A stretch of DNA of 35,193 nucleotides from an uncultured Calothrix sp. (lineage in GTDB: Bacteria; Cyanobacteriota; Cyanobacteriia; Cyanobacteriales; Nostocaceae), in assembly GCA_937973965.1 (NCBI GenBank), contig CALJJQ010000015.1:1-35193 (forward strand). Reading direction: 5' to 3'. Positions 1-8,179 of this stretch are shown here, piece by piece (within the stretch, counting starts at the first letter, position 1; each line of letters begins with the position of its first letter). Below the pieces are notes generated by a model, which ran no database searches, was not told where the DNA came from, and saw only the letters and a program-made list of their open reading frames with translations. A program made the translations under genes and the position numbers.

Positions 1-47
1 GCAGCACTTAACCCTTAAAATGGTGAAGCTGCTATTTTCCAACCTTA

Positions 48-902
48 ATGCGTCGAGATTCGATATTTGACAAATTATTTCAGCAATCTCCCAGTTTATG
101 ATTCGCCCTGTTAACAAATCCACCTGCAAATGCAGATGAGTACATATTTGATTCCGTAGCAGTGAAAGAAGCAAAATTTGAAATCGATGCTGTATTTCTA
201 CCACCGCAAACGGAAAATCCAGGTGTGGTGTATTTTTGTGAGGTGCAATTTCAGAAGGACGAAAGACTATACGAAAGGGTATTTGCCGAATCCTATCTTT
301 ACTTTTATCGTAACCGTGACAGATTTAGCAATTTGCAAATCCTCATTATTTACCCATCCCGTAGCTTAGAACAAACAGATATTAGTCCTTACCAGAGTCA
401 ACTCAACAGTCCCCAGGTACATCGGATATATTTGGATGAACTCGGAGATATTCGTTCTTTACCCGTATGGGTGGGATTGATGGTATTGACTACAATTGAT
501 GAGGAACAAGCAACTTCAGAAGCAAGGAATTTACTAACAAGGAGTCAACAGGAAATACCTCCAGCAGAAAATCGTGCCATCATAGAGCTAATTACCACAA
601 TCATGGTGTACAAGTTTGAAGGTAAGAGTCAAAGGGAGGTAGAACAAATGCTGGGAATTACACTCAAAGAAACACGGGTGTATCGGGAAATTAAGGAAGA
701 AGGAAGAGAAGAGGGACGGAAAGCTGAAGCGTGTCAACTGATAATGCGTCAATTAACCCGTCGAGTAGGAGAATTACCACAACCAGTGCGATCGCAAGTT
801 GAATCCCTTTCCCTGGAACAATTAGAAAATCTCGGTGAAGCATTGCTGGATTTTACTAGCATGGCTGATTTAGACGCTTGGTTAGCAGCACTGAAGTCTT
901 AA
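48..902 (+). pseudogene. Rpn-family nuclease / DUF2887-DUF4351 protein, interrupted by an in-frame stop
   Basis: This is a PD-(D/E)XK nuclease-like protein of the Rpn/putative transposase group, a family that is multi-copy in Nostocales. The ATG at 48 opens a typical N-terminus (MRRDSIFDKLFQQSPSL), but codon 18 is TGA (99-101) where the family usually has leucine. The same frame then continues without a break (FALLTNPPANADEY, FDSVAVKEAKFEID) to the TAA at 900-902. The downstream part keeps the candidate catalytic D (FEIDAVF) and ExQ (CEVQFQ), and a C-terminal DUF4351-like helical tail (about the last 55 residues). A GTG at 162 could restart translation and give 246 residues without the first ~38. 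The gene ends 2 bp from the convergent yvcK stop. I infer a recent nonsense mutation (TTA or TTG to TGA); a sequencing error or a functional GTG start cannot be excluded. Confidence 0.8.
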
Positions 903-904
903 AA

Positions 905-2266
905 TTAGATTTTAGCCCCACTATACCAACGCATGAGAACCTTCGCAAGGCGATGATGGTCGTGACGAACACATTGCTGTTCATCCTCCGACATCACATT
1001 AGCCATCACAATGCGTCGATTCAATTTGACCACCTCTTCTCGGTCAAGGTAAACGGGATGGGATTTTTGTTGGGCATAGCGGATTAAAGCACGAGCAGAG
1101 GGTGATTTTTTGTGGACTAGAACTGCATTAAATAGGGGACGACCACAGGCTTTATCAATGGCGCGAATATGGTCAGACACAGTATAACCTTGGGTTTCAC
1201 CCGGTTGGGTCATAATGTTACAGACATAAATACAGGGTGCAGGTGATTGGGCGATCGCATCGGCAATATCTTTCACTAGCAGATTGGGAATTACGCTGGT
1301 ATAAAGACTACCTGGTCCCATAATAATATAATCTGCATCCTTAATTGCCCGTACTGCTGCTGGTAAACCAGGTGGATTTGCTGGAGTACAACCAATATTG
1401 ACTATTCTTCCCCCTGCTTTGGGAATATTCGATTCTCCTTGAATAAATCGACCATCGTCCAATTCAGCCCAAAGGGTGACATCTGCTAATGTAGCTGGTA
1501 ATACCTGACCCCTGATTGCCAAAACCCGCGAACTTGCTGCTACAGCCCGTTCTAAATCACCCGTAATTTCACTTAAAGCAGTCAAAAATAAGTTACCAAA
1601 ACTGTGGCCAGTTAATCCATCTCCTGCACTAAAACGATATTGGAATAACTCCGTCAGTAATTTTTCCTCATCCGCTAAGGCTGCTAAACAGTTGCGAATA
1701 TCACCGGGTGGCAATACCCCTATTTCTCGCCGTAATCTACCGGATGAACCCCCATCATCGGCAACGGTGACAATGGCTGTAATATTAGCTGTGTAGTGTT
1801 TTAAACCCCGTAATAGGGTAGATAAACCCGTACCACCGCCAATTACGACAATTTTTGGTCCTCGATATAAACGACGATGGGCCATTAACACATCAACTAA
1901 TTCCTTTTCTCCCTGGGGACGAATCGCTTCCGTAATTGAGTTCACAGTCCGTGACTGTCCCCAGAGCAGCAGTAGTAAGCCACATAACATCACCACTGGT
2001 CCACTGATGTAGTAAGGGATTGTCTCAGTAAGAGTACCTAAAAAATTGCGCAGAAGTTGGATTGTTCGATAAATTGGTGTTAACTGAATTGAAATTGCAA
2101 ACCCTAAAATCACAAATAGGACTCCAGTCACACTGATCAATAACCAGCGCTTAACGTATAGACCAGGAGATAGCCATTTAAACCATTGATTGACACGATG
2201 GGGAGTGCGACGCTGGGATTGGGACTGCAATGCATTTAAAGCTTGTTTGAGAAAACCAATTGACAT
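905..2266 (-). CDS. yvcK: YvcK/CofD-like gluconeogenesis factor with N-terminal membrane anchor
   Basis: YvcK-family proteins bind UDP-sugars (UDP-GlcNAc in Bacillus) and influence cell-wall precursor supply and growth on gluconeogenic carbon. The soluble domain carries the family's nucleotide-binding signatures [42 protein letters not shown] and GHSFGNLFL, and later [15 protein letters not shown]. Ahead of it lie about 130 extra residues with two strongly hydrophobic segments (around [16 protein letters not shown] and [14 protein letters not shown]), so the protein is probably tethered to the inner membrane with the catalytic-like domain in the cytoplasm. I chose the ATG at 2266 (MSIGFLKQ), which fits cyanobacterial relatives; an ATG at 2278 would add four residues. 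It is divergent from ruvC and meets the upstream nuclease pseudogene tail to tail with a 2-bp gap, so no terminator lies between them. Confidence 0.93.
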   Translation of the reverse strand: MSIGFLKQALNALQSQSQRRTPHRVNQWFKWLSPGLYVKRWLLISVTGVLFVILGFAISIQLTPIYRTIQLLRNFLGTLTETIPYYISGPVVMLCGLLLLLWGQSRTVNSITEAIRPQGEKELVDVLMAHRRLYRGPKIVVIGGGTGLSTLLRGLKHYTANITAIVTVADDGGSSGRLRREIGVLPPGDIRNCLAALADEEKLLTELFQYRFSAGDGLTGHSFGNLFLTALSEITGDLERAVAASSRVLAIRGQVLPATLADVTLWAELDDGRFIQGESNIPKAGGRIVNIGCTPANPPGLPAAVRAIKDADYIIMGPGSLYTSVIPNLLVKDIADAIAQSPAPCIYVCNIMTQPGETQGYTVSDHIRAIDKACGRPLFNAVLVHKKSPSARALIRYAQQKSHPVYLDREEVVKLNRRIVMANVMSEDEQQCVRHDHHRLAKVLMRWYSGAKI

Positions 2267-2582
2267 ATTAACATTCAAAGAGCCGAACTCTGAAAATAAT
2301 GTTTTACAAGGAATTTACACGCTTCTATCGGAATATTGGGTACAGAACTATGAGATTTTATAATTGCCATTTGACTTATAACAGTTCGTTAACGGTCTCA
2401 GCAAATATTTGTATCTGGAATCGAAAGTGAGTGGGGAGCTACAACCACAAGCGACAACTCGAACAACCTCAAAATACCAGGTGGGGTTAGTCAATAGTGA
2501 GTAGTTTATATATTTACCTAGCTTTTTTTCTCTGGGTGGACTACGACTTAAAGTTGTAAAAATTAGAAATACTATTGAATTG

Positions 2583-3074
2583 ATGGAAAAACGAATTTTA
2601 GGAATAGACCCAGGATTCGCTATTTTAGGCTTCGGGGCCATAAACGGTCAGGTTTCACAACAATCTTTACAATCCCCACCCGTAAATATGCTGGATTTTG
2701 GTGTGATTACCACTCCTAAAAATATGGATATGGGACAACGTTTGCGTGTATTGTATGATGATTTACATGAACTGATAAAAGAATTCCAGCCTGATTTGGT
2801 CGCCATTGAAAAATTGTTTTTTTATCGGATGGGTAACACCATTTTAGTGGCTCAAGCCAGAGGGGTAATTATGTTAGTTTTGGCACAGCATAATGTCACC
2901 TACGTGGAATATACACCAGCCCAAATCAAACAAGCACTCACGGGTTACGGTAATGCGGAAAAATTGGAAGTCCAGGAAGCTGTTGCCAGGGAATTGGCAT
3001 TGTCAGAAATACCTACCCCTGATGACGCGGCTGATGCATTGGCAGTGGCTTTGACGGCTTGGTATCAAATCTAA
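2583..3074 (+). CDS. ruvC: Holliday junction endodeoxyribonuclease RuvC
   Basis: RuvC resolves Holliday junctions made by RecA recombination, cutting two symmetrical strands after RuvAB branch migration. The 163-residue product has the usual family length. The four acidic metal ligands are all in place: D9 in GIDPG, E76 in AIEKLFF, and D148 and D151 in PDDAADAL. The [17 protein letters not shown] segment is the conserved DNA-contacting region. I start at the ATG at 2583; a TTG directly before it (2580) is less likely. It stands alone, divergent from yvcK with about 315 bp between start codons, and convergent with the TPR gene downstream. A minus-strand open frame overlapping its 5' end is a shadow. 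Confidence 0.96.
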   Translation: MEKRILGIDPGFAILGFGAINGQVSQQSLQSPPVNMLDFGVITTPKNMDMGQRLRVLYDDLHELIKEFQPDLVAIEKLFFYRMGNTILVAQARGVIMLVLAQHNVTYVEYTPAQIKQALTGYGNAEKLEVQEAVARELALSEIPTPDDAADALAVALTAWYQI

Positions 3075-3139
3075 TGTAGATTTAAGAAAATTATTAGATG
3101 TCGGGTTTTTCCGTTCACTCTTCGAGAAGCATCGCGGAG

Positions 3140-3148
3140 CGCGTCTAC
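3140..3148. repeat. Dispersed cyanobacterial GTAGACGCG-type repeat fragment
   Basis: The gap after ruvC holds a GC-rich stretch (about 3118-3148, reading AGAAGCATCGCGGAGCGCG then TCTAC). Its reverse complement begins GTAGACGCG, the same 9-mer seen at 31077-31085. Such stretches are scattered in Nostocales intergenic DNA. It has no coding potential. Confidence 0.4.
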
Positions 3149-3260
3149 AAAACCCCGGTTCTCACCCTGATGATGGCAGAAAAGGAAAAATACTCCGTCT
3201 GTAATTGCTTTTAAATATACGTGGTTGCAGTTGTTTCACCAGGATGAATATGGGAAAAAT

Positions 3261-3286
3261 TAGAGACGTGACATGTCACGTCTCTA
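3261..3286. repeat. 26-bp perfect palindrome, AGAGACG family, between convergent genes
   Basis: The left arm is TAGAGACGTGACA and the right arm is its exact reverse complement, with no loop. It lies between the 3' ends of ruvC (+) and the TPR gene (-). Related palindromes occur at 17102-17121 and 19598-19617. As RNA either strand could fold, but no clear U-run follows, so a terminator role is only possible. Confidence 0.8.
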
Positions 3287-3303
3287 GGGGAAAATTAATC
3301 TAA

Positions 3304-4434
3304 CTAACCGCGTCGATGGCGAATTTGGGTAATTCGGTCTAGAAGTTGGACTTCTTTTTTGCTATCTTGCAAATTACGGGCGATAATTGCGGCTCGCTCG
3401 TAAAAATTACGGGCTGTTTGGTATTTTCCTAAACGTTCGTAGGTGCGAGCGTAGGATTCAAAGGAAACCAGTTGTTCCGGTAAATTCTGCATTTGCTGGG
3501 CTAGGTTTAAGCGTTGCGCTAATAACTCAAAAGCTCGCTCGTACCGTTCCACTGAGACATGAGCCGCAATCAGTCCATCAATAGAACGTAATTCATTAAT
3601 GCGATCGCGACTGGCATTTGCTAATCTCAAAGCTCTCCCATAGGCTGCAATTGTATTTTGATAATCTCCGGTGGCAAAATAGGCATCACCCAAATTATTG
3701 TAGGTGTTAGCTTCCCCTAGGGGGTCACGCATCTGACGACGATAGGTTAAAGCTGTTTCATAGAACTTGATAGCTTTGTTGTATTCACCTAAACGAGCTG
3801 CTGCTAATCCTAAATTGCTCCAGGATAAACCCTGTCCCTCAGAACTTTTAATCCGATTGGCAATTTGTAAAGCCTCCGCAAATGCATCCCGTGCAGCCAA
3901 ATCCGCATCACCCTGCTGCAAGAGGAATGTACCAATATTATTTAAAGCAAACACTTGCGATCGCAAATCCCCCGTATCCCTGGCAATTCCTAAACGTCTA
4001 CGGATAGCGTTTTCTGCCTCTTTGTATCTTCCTAAAGCCACATAAGCTCTACCCATCAACTCATAGGTCAAACCCTGCGATCGCAGGTCGCCTTGATGGT
4101 GATATACTTCTAGGGCGGGTAATAGGGCATCTAGGACCTTACCCGGTGTATTCGCCCGTAAATACTCCTCGGCGATACGAACCCTTTGATCTGCCCAATC
4201 CCTGGCTTCCCGACCCATCCAAGGTGAAGTAAAAGGGGTATTGCGAATCGAATTTGGTTGGTGTAACTGTCGTGTTAAGTCGGCTGCGGATACCCCTGGA
4301 GGAGTTGCTAAACCCCCCAGCAACATCAGTAATCCCCAGACAGATAAAATCCGGGAATTACCAGTAAAATTGCCCACAGCAAGCACAAAACTAAGCAAAT
4401 TCTTTTGCCCTGGTACTATTTTTTGGTGTTTCAT
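3304..4434 (-). CDS. Exported tetratricopeptide-repeat protein
   Basis: The 376-residue protein has a basic N-terminus, a hydrophobic segment (about residues 30-50, SVWGLLMLLGGLA) and a signal-peptidase-like site VSA/AD, so it is probably exported. From about residue 80 onward it is a run of TPR units of the 'G-x-Y' type: AYVALGRYKEAENA, ALNNIGTFLLQQGDADLA, NLGLAAARLGEYNKAI, NLGDAYFATGDYQNTI, and YARTYERLGKYQTA. TPR arrays bind peptides or partner proteins; no enzymatic domain is visible. It follows the ECF-like sigma gene on the same strand with a 60-bp gap, and the two are probably cotranscribed. The start could also be a later codon, since the stretch before the hydrophobic core is long for a signal peptide. 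The exact partner is unknown. Confidence 0.85.
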   Translation of the reverse strand: MKHQKIVPGQKNLLSFVLAVGNFTGNSRILSVWGLLMLLGGLATPPGVSAADLTRQLHQPNSIRNTPFTSPWMGREARDWADQRVRIAEEYLRANTPGKVLDALLPALEVYHHQGDLRSQGLTYELMGRAYVALGRYKEAENAIRRRLGIARDTGDLRSQVFALNNIGTFLLQQGDADLAARDAFAEALQIANRIKSSEGQGLSWSNLGLAAARLGEYNKAIKFYETALTYRRQMRDPLGEANTYNNLGDAYFATGDYQNTIAAYGRALRLANASRDRINELRSIDGLIAAHVSVERYERAFELLAQRLNLAQQMQNLPEQLVSFESYARTYERLGKYQTARNFYERAAIIARNLQDSKKEVQLLDRITQIRHRRG

Positions 4435-4444
4435 AAAAAATATC

Positions 4445-4457
4445 CCGTCGGGGACGG
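4445..4457 (-). promoter_or_regulatory. Small GC hairpin just upstream of the TPR gene start
   Basis: CCGTC (4445-4449), loop GGG, GACGG (4453-4457) forms a 5-bp stem ending about 10 nt before the ATG at 4434 on the minus strand. It sits in the place a ribosome binding site would occupy and no clear Shine-Dalgarno is seen, so it may dampen translation. It is too short to be certain. Confidence 0.3.
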
Positions 4458-4494
4458 TTTTAAAAAAATATATTTTACAAACTTGATGGCATAC

Positions 4495-5151
4495 CTATGT
4501 ATTTCCACCAACAGAAGCAGGCAGCAAATTCTCACCCAAATAGATAGCACGTATATCCGTTGGTAATTGCTCCTCAAGCATACGATAGCCTTCCTTCAGC
4601 AAATTGGCTACCTGGTGTGGGTCAATTTTTTCACCTTCTGCTTGTAGGTATGCAGCAATTCGCGTTTCGCTCCAATGGAAAGTTTGGGACATCAGCACCA
4701 TCAATCGTAAAATCGGTGGTAACTGATCCAAAGCTTGTTCTACATAACACCAAAAAGGGGGAGATGTGGCTTGCAGAGAATAATGAATCGCTTCGGTGGG
4801 AGGCACTTCCAATTGATTGATACAATAGGCGGTCATATTAATCAGCCAATTTTGCAAAGTCAGACTTTCTTGTCCAGCAGGAATTGCCGCTAAATTCACA
4901 CTCGCCAACTCGTTATAGATATGCCTCCAAGTTAAGGCAAACAGATAATCAGCCTGTACAGGCGATCGCGCTGAATGTCGAATTAATGTGTAGACAATCG
5001 GACTGTAACGGCAAAAAATCGCCGTAAAATACTTACCAGCGTTGGGATGTTTTTGAAACAATTCCAACAACTCCTGGTCACTATGGTGAAATAGCGACTT
5101 GACAAGGGGATGGTTAGCTTCAGCAAAATGAGGAATTTGCACGACGTTCAA
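4495..5151 (-). CDS. ECF-type sigma-70-like protein
   Basis: The 218-residue protein has the layout of an extracytoplasmic-function sigma factor. An N-terminal helical part (about residues 25-85; HSDQELLELFQ, then ADYLFALTWRHIYNEL) resembles region 2. A C-terminal part (about 135-195; ALDQLPPILRLMVLMS, then WSETRIAAYLQ, then VANLLKEGYRMLEE) has the spacing of the region 4 helix-turn-helix that reads the -35 element. Region 2 is weakly conserved, so it may be a specialised or degenerate sigma factor. It heads a probable two-gene unit with the downstream TPR gene. No classical anti-sigma factor is next to it. Start at 5151 (MNVVQIPHF) is the only good candidate. Confidence 0.7.
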   Translation of the reverse strand: MNVVQIPHFAEANHPLVKSLFHHSDQELLELFQKHPNAGKYFTAIFCRYSPIVYTLIRHSARSPVQADYLFALTWRHIYNELASVNLAAIPAGQESLTLQNWLINMTAYCINQLEVPPTEAIHYSLQATSPPFWCYVEQALDQLPPILRLMVLMSQTFHWSETRIAAYLQAEGEKIDPHQVANLLKEGYRMLEEQLPTDIRAIYLGENLLPASVGGNT

Positions 5152-5340
5152 TCTTTAAATATCCAGATATTGATTACAAACAAATGAAAATTAAACTTTG
5201 TCTAGCCTGATTGCTCCGGGAATCAGTGATAGTTAGAATCAAAACAGTACAGGAGACAGGCAATTCAGATTAGACTTTACCCCGATTTCTCACGAGTAAG
5301 CTATTACTGCAAATCTTGCAGTAAAGGATTAATTTTCCTT

Positions 5341-5368
5341 CTACTCCCTACTCCCTACTCCCTACTCC
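5341..5368. repeat. STRR: four tandem CTACTCC heptamers
   Basis: CTACTCC is repeated four times without error, a short tandemly repeated repetitive sequence typical of heterocystous cyanobacteria. It lies in the 332-bp divergent spacer between the sigma-like gene and the VOC-like gene. Copy number of such heptamers varies between strains. No promoter is evident from it. Confidence 0.85.
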
Positions 5369-5483
5369 CTTTAGGTTTTAGAAATTTGTGAGAAATACAG
5401 GTGTAGATTATAAGTAATTGGTACACTAAAACAATCGACTTAAATACTAAACTAAAAAACTTGAGTCCGAAATCGTCTCAAAT

Positions 5484-6116
5484 ATGATTTTTTGTATACA
5501 AACCTCAATTGATACTTCCATGTTTATAGCAGCTAGTACCTGGCAATTCCTCCATACCACCTTTCCTTTAGCTTCTTTTTTACCGTCTTTGCCCCTAGAT
5601 AGCTTATTCTCTACCCAGGGCATCATGGTCATGCTACTTGCTGCCTATGCAGGAGCAATGTGGATGTTTTTAACCAGTGCGCCCAAAGTATACACGGTAA
5701 TGGTGTCCGATTTAGAGATTGCCCGCCAATTATACGAAGGATTGCTAGATTTACCCGCCGCCGAAGTACCTTTGCACTACTACTACAACTACGAACAAAC
5801 CATCGGTGCTGCGGGAATTGACCCCCTATACCTGTCCAGCAGCCCCACATTCGCCGGAAACCGGATGAATAATGCCAACGATGGACTTTGGTATCAACTT
5901 AAGAAAAACACCCAGTTACACGTCATTTCCGGTGCAAGTTTAGGGAGCAAAAATCAACAGCGTCATGTATGTTTTGACCACGACTGTTTAGAATTGATTT
6001 TAATGCGTGTGGAATTACGGGGTCTCAAATTTAAAATTCGTAGTCGTAAGCCCCTAAACTTCTTGGTTAAAGATTACGACGAGCGAATTATTGAAATGGC
6101 AGAAGTTGCCAATTAG
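5484..6116 (+). CDS. Membrane-linked VOC (glyoxalase)-fold protein
   Basis: The 210-residue protein has a hydrophobic segment (about residues 47-65, GIMVMLLAAYAGAMWMFL) followed by a domain that looks like the vicinal-oxygen-chelate fold. It opens with a strand-helix unit (KVYTVMVSDLEIARQLYEGLLDL) and closes with the typical last strand (LNFLVKDYDERIIEMAEV). The middle contains RHVCFDHDCLELILMRVELRG. Metal ligands cannot be assigned by eye, so it may bind rather than catalyse. The true start is uncertain: ATGs at 5484, 5520 and 5625 are in frame, the last starting at the membrane segment. It stands alone on the plus strand before a toxin-antitoxin pair. Function is unknown. Confidence 0.65.
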   Translation: MIFCIQTSIDTSMFIAASTWQFLHTTFPLASFLPSLPLDSLFSTQGIMVMLLAAYAGAMWMFLTSAPKVYTVMVSDLEIARQLYEGLLDLPAAEVPLHYYYNYEQTIGAAGIDPLYLSSSPTFAGNRMNNANDGLWYQLKKNTQLHVISGASLGSKNQQRHVCFDHDCLELILMRVELRGLKFKIRSRKPLNFLVKDYDERIIEMAEVAN

Positions 6117-6178
6117 TGTGGGGAGGTTGTTGACGATAAAATGAAGGAGATAACTTACTCCGGGTTTGTTTTTTGTTT

Positions 6179-6409
6179 ATGGATCAGCAAACTCGCATCA
6201 TCCTAGACCCAGATATTCTGGTTGGTAAACCTATCATCCGAGGTACTCGTCTTGCAGTTGAATTCATCATTGACCTGCTTGCCCAAGGCTGGAGCACAGA
6301 TGAAATTCTTCGCAATTATCCCGGTATCAGCCTTGAAGATATTCAAGCCTGTCTCAGCTATGCTAATGCTGTACTCAAGGCTGAAAAAGTTGATGCGATT
6401 CCGGTCTAA
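6179..6409 (+). CDS. DUF433 family antitoxin
   Basis: This 76-residue protein is a clear DUF433 member: IILDPDILVGKPIIRGTRL, then a helical DNA-binding-like part with LLAQGWSTDEILRNYPGIS and LEDIQACLSYA. DUF433 proteins serve as the antitoxin partner of DUF5615 PIN-like toxins, probably repressing their own promoter. The ATG at 6179 gives the usual MDQQTRIILDP start; a TTG six bases earlier is unlikely. The toxin gene starts 3 bp after the stop (6413), the expected operon layout. The antitoxin is intact while its toxin is frameshifted. Confidence 0.88.
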   Translation: MDQQTRIILDPDILVGKPIIRGTRLAVEFIIDLLAQGWSTDEILRNYPGISLEDIQACLSYANAVLKAEKVDAIPV

Positions 6410-6412
6410 TCC

Positions 6413-6773
6413 ATGCGCTTCCTTGCCAAAGAGAATTTTCCTCTAGATGCTGTAGAAGCATTACACCAGCATAAACATGATGTAGTTTGGATTCGTACAG
6501 AATCCTCTGGCATTTCCGACCCCGAACTATTGAGTCGTGCCATAGCAGAAGACCGCATCCTCCTAACTTTTGATCAGGATTTTGGCGAACTTGCTTTTCG
6601 GAGGAAACTACCTGCAACTACCTGCAACTAGTGGTATTATCCTGTTTCGGATTACAGCACCCTCCAGCAGAGTAGTGGCTCAAAAGGTCGCGGTAGCGAT
6701 CGCCCTGAGAGATGATTGGGCTGGACATTTCAGCGTCGTCGAAGATGACAAAATTAGGATGAGATGTTTGTAA
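6413..6773 (+). pseudogene. DUF5615 PIN-like toxin, frameshifted by a 10-bp tandem duplication
   Basis: The first frame reads MRFLAKENFPLDAVEALHQH, then ILLTFDQDFGELAFRRKLPAT, typical of DUF5615 toxins (PIN-like ribonucleases), but ends early at TAG 6629-6631 after 72 residues. The normal C-terminus (LPATSGIILFRITAPSSRV, ending DDKIRMRCL) continues in another frame to 6773. The cause is visible: CCTGCAACTA occurs twice in tandem (6611-6620, 6621-6630). Removing one copy restores a single frame of 116 residues (RRKLPATSGIILF). The truncated protein loses the last third of the domain, so the toxin is probably inactive. Residue 6 is K where many PIN-like proteins have an acidic residue, but this may be normal in the cyanobacterial subgroup. 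A sequencing or assembly error is less likely for an exact 10-bp repeat. Confidence 0.85.
6611..6630. repeat. 10-bp tandem duplication that breaks the DUF5615 gene
   Basis: Two exact copies of CCTGCAACTA lie end to end. Ten is not a multiple of three, so the duplication shifts the toxin reading frame. It has the form expected of replication slippage. Confidence 0.9.
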
Positions 6774-6936
6774 ACCAAATCAGTGTTTTTGTCACCGAGA
6801 GAATATTTCAACCTGCGGTGGCAACAGCAGCAAAACAACATGATAGATGGGGAGTATCAAGTTAACCATTTTCGGGGGAATAGTCCCATCATTTCGCCGA
6901 CTTTTCCCCAATTATCCTTGACCCCACAGCAGATTT

Positions 6937-6956
6937 TTGATGTCGCTTGATGTCGC
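6937..6956. repeat. 10-bp tandem repeat TTGATGTCGC x2
   Basis: Two exact copies of TTGATGTCGC lie in the 203-bp spacer between the toxin remnant and the next gene, about 20 bp past that gene's stop codon. No other signal is seen in the spacer. Confidence 0.8.
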
Positions 6957-6976
6957 CAAGTAAAGTGAAAAACTCA

Positions 6977-7657
6977 TCACTTCTTAATTTTCCCCGACTG
7001 ATTTTGATTGGGGTATAACTGCTGTCTACCATTGCGGATCACGCGTAACATCTCCGTCAAATCCTCCTCGATATTTTCTAAAACACTGTCAGCGTACTCA
7101 TCCGCACCCTTTTCAATCTCCTCCGCTTGGGCGATCGCATTTTGTCGCATTTGTTCCAACTCTTGCTGACACTGACGACGTAAATTCTCTATTTCCTCTA
7201 GGGTATCCTGCATCATTGTCTCGCATTCCTGCTGTACCCGCAAATGCATCTGTTCCGCTTCCCGTTGAGCTTGACGGATGATATCACTATCATTGAGAAT
7301 TTGGCTTCGTTTAGCTTGTGCAGCATCGATAATTTGCTGTCCGTACTCCTCCGCTTCCAGCAAAATCTCCTGCTTTTGTTGGATAATACTTAAAGCTTCA
7401 TTAAAAGCATCCGGTAAGGACAAGCGAATATAATCAAGTATTTCCAACAACTTCTCTTCATCCACAATCGTTCGTCGCGTCAGTGGAATCCGAAAACCGT
7501 TGAGAATCATTTCCTCCAAGCGATTTAACTCGGCTTGAATATTGCCACCCCCCAGTTGCATCATCTCGTCACTGGGTAATTCATCGGCAAAATTAGACTG
7601 GTGGGGATTAATTCCGTTCACTTCTGGTTGGATACTGGGTACTTGTTGGCGTAACAT
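6977..7657 (-). CDS. DivIVA-like / ATP-synthase-b-like coiled-coil protein
   Basis: The 226-residue product is largely a long, charged, glutamine-rich helix (about residues 85-205; [40 protein letters not shown], and [20 protein letters not shown]), preceded by a short ordered part with [20 protein letters not shown] and [16 protein letters not shown]. It has no signal or membrane segment. The look is that of a DivIVA-type or stalk-type scaffold; cyanobacterial relatives are found next to coaD, but I know of no firm function. With the start at 7657 it overlaps coaD by 40 bp in another frame, so the pair must be cotranscribed and may be translationally coupled. Later methionines (MMQLGGGN) would shorten it to avoid the overlap. 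Confidence 0.75.
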   Translation of the reverse strand: MLRQQVPSIQPEVNGINPHQSNFADELPSDEMMQLGGGNIQAELNRLEEMILNGFRIPLTRRTIVDEEKLLEILDYIRLSLPDAFNEALSIIQQKQEILLEAEEYGQQIIDAAQAKRSQILNDSDIIRQAQREAEQMHLRVQQECETMMQDTLEEIENLRRQCQQELEQMRQNAIAQAEEIEKGADEYADSVLENIEEDLTEMLRVIRNGRQQLYPNQNQSGKIKK

Positions 7658-8118
7658 TGCTGTAATTCTTGAGCGACATGGGAAGGAACGAGGTGTTCAA
7701 TAGAACCACCAAACCTTGCAATCTCTTTTACCACACTACTACTTAAAAAACTATACTCGTTTGATGTAGCCAAAAAAACTGTCTCAATTTGGGTAGAAAG
7801 AGTTTTGTTTGTATGCGCCATTTGCAGTTCCACCTCAAAATCGGAAACTGCACGTAACCCCCTGAGTAATACCTGTGCTTGACGCATCTGAGCGTAGTTT
7901 ACCGTTAAACCATCAAAACTATCCACCTCGACACTAGGTAAATGTACAACCGCATGACGGATTTGTTCAAGTCGTTGTTGCACACTAAATAACGGACTTT
8001 TATTGGGATTACGCAAAACAGCTACAATCACTCGGTCAAACAGTTGCACCCCTCGCTCGATAATATCGAGATGTCCAAAGGTAATGGGATCAAAACTTCC
8101 TGGATAGATTGCAATCAC
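7618..8118 (-). CDS. coaD: Phosphopantetheine adenylyltransferase
   Basis: CoaD transfers AMP from ATP to 4'-phosphopantetheine, the penultimate step of coenzyme A synthesis, in the cytoplasm. The 166-residue length fits the family. The nucleotidyltransferase start [15 protein letters not shown] carries the (T/H)xGH motif (TFGH, residues 13-16). Further hallmarks are [20 protein letters not shown], the [18 protein letters not shown] segment with the ISSxxxR/K-like ATP contact, and an acidic-hydrophobic C-terminus. Its end overlaps the coiled-coil protein gene. A 550-bp gene-free region with a MITE-like element lies upstream, so its promoter lies between 8119 and that insertion or within it. 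Confidence 0.96.
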   Translation of the reverse strand: MIAIYPGSFDPITFGHLDIIERGVQLFDRVIVAVLRNPNKSPLFSVQQRLEQIRHAVVHLPSVEVDSFDGLTVNYAQMRQAQVLLRGLRAVSDFEVELQMAHTNKTLSTQIETVFLATSNEYSFLSSSVVKEIARFGGSIEHLVPSHVAQELQQCYANKYPVSNQK

Positions 8119-8170
8119 AATTTGTTTAATTCCTTAGTATATGCTTTACTCTACAAAAAATAGGGAGTAG

Positions 8171-8179
8171 CCTACATAG
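8171..8179. repeat. Left target-site duplication CCTACATAG
   Basis: The 9-mer CCTACATAG directly precedes the 207-bp element and recurs exactly at 8387-8395 directly after it, as expected of a transposition target duplication. Confidence 0.7.

Noticed and set aside
2348-2641. 97-codon minus-strand open frame over the ruvC 5' end
   Set aside because: It overlaps the well-supported ruvC start and its translation shows no family features; it is a shadow.
4631-4825. Open frames opposite the sigma-like gene
   Set aside because: Antisense shadows of a supported gene.
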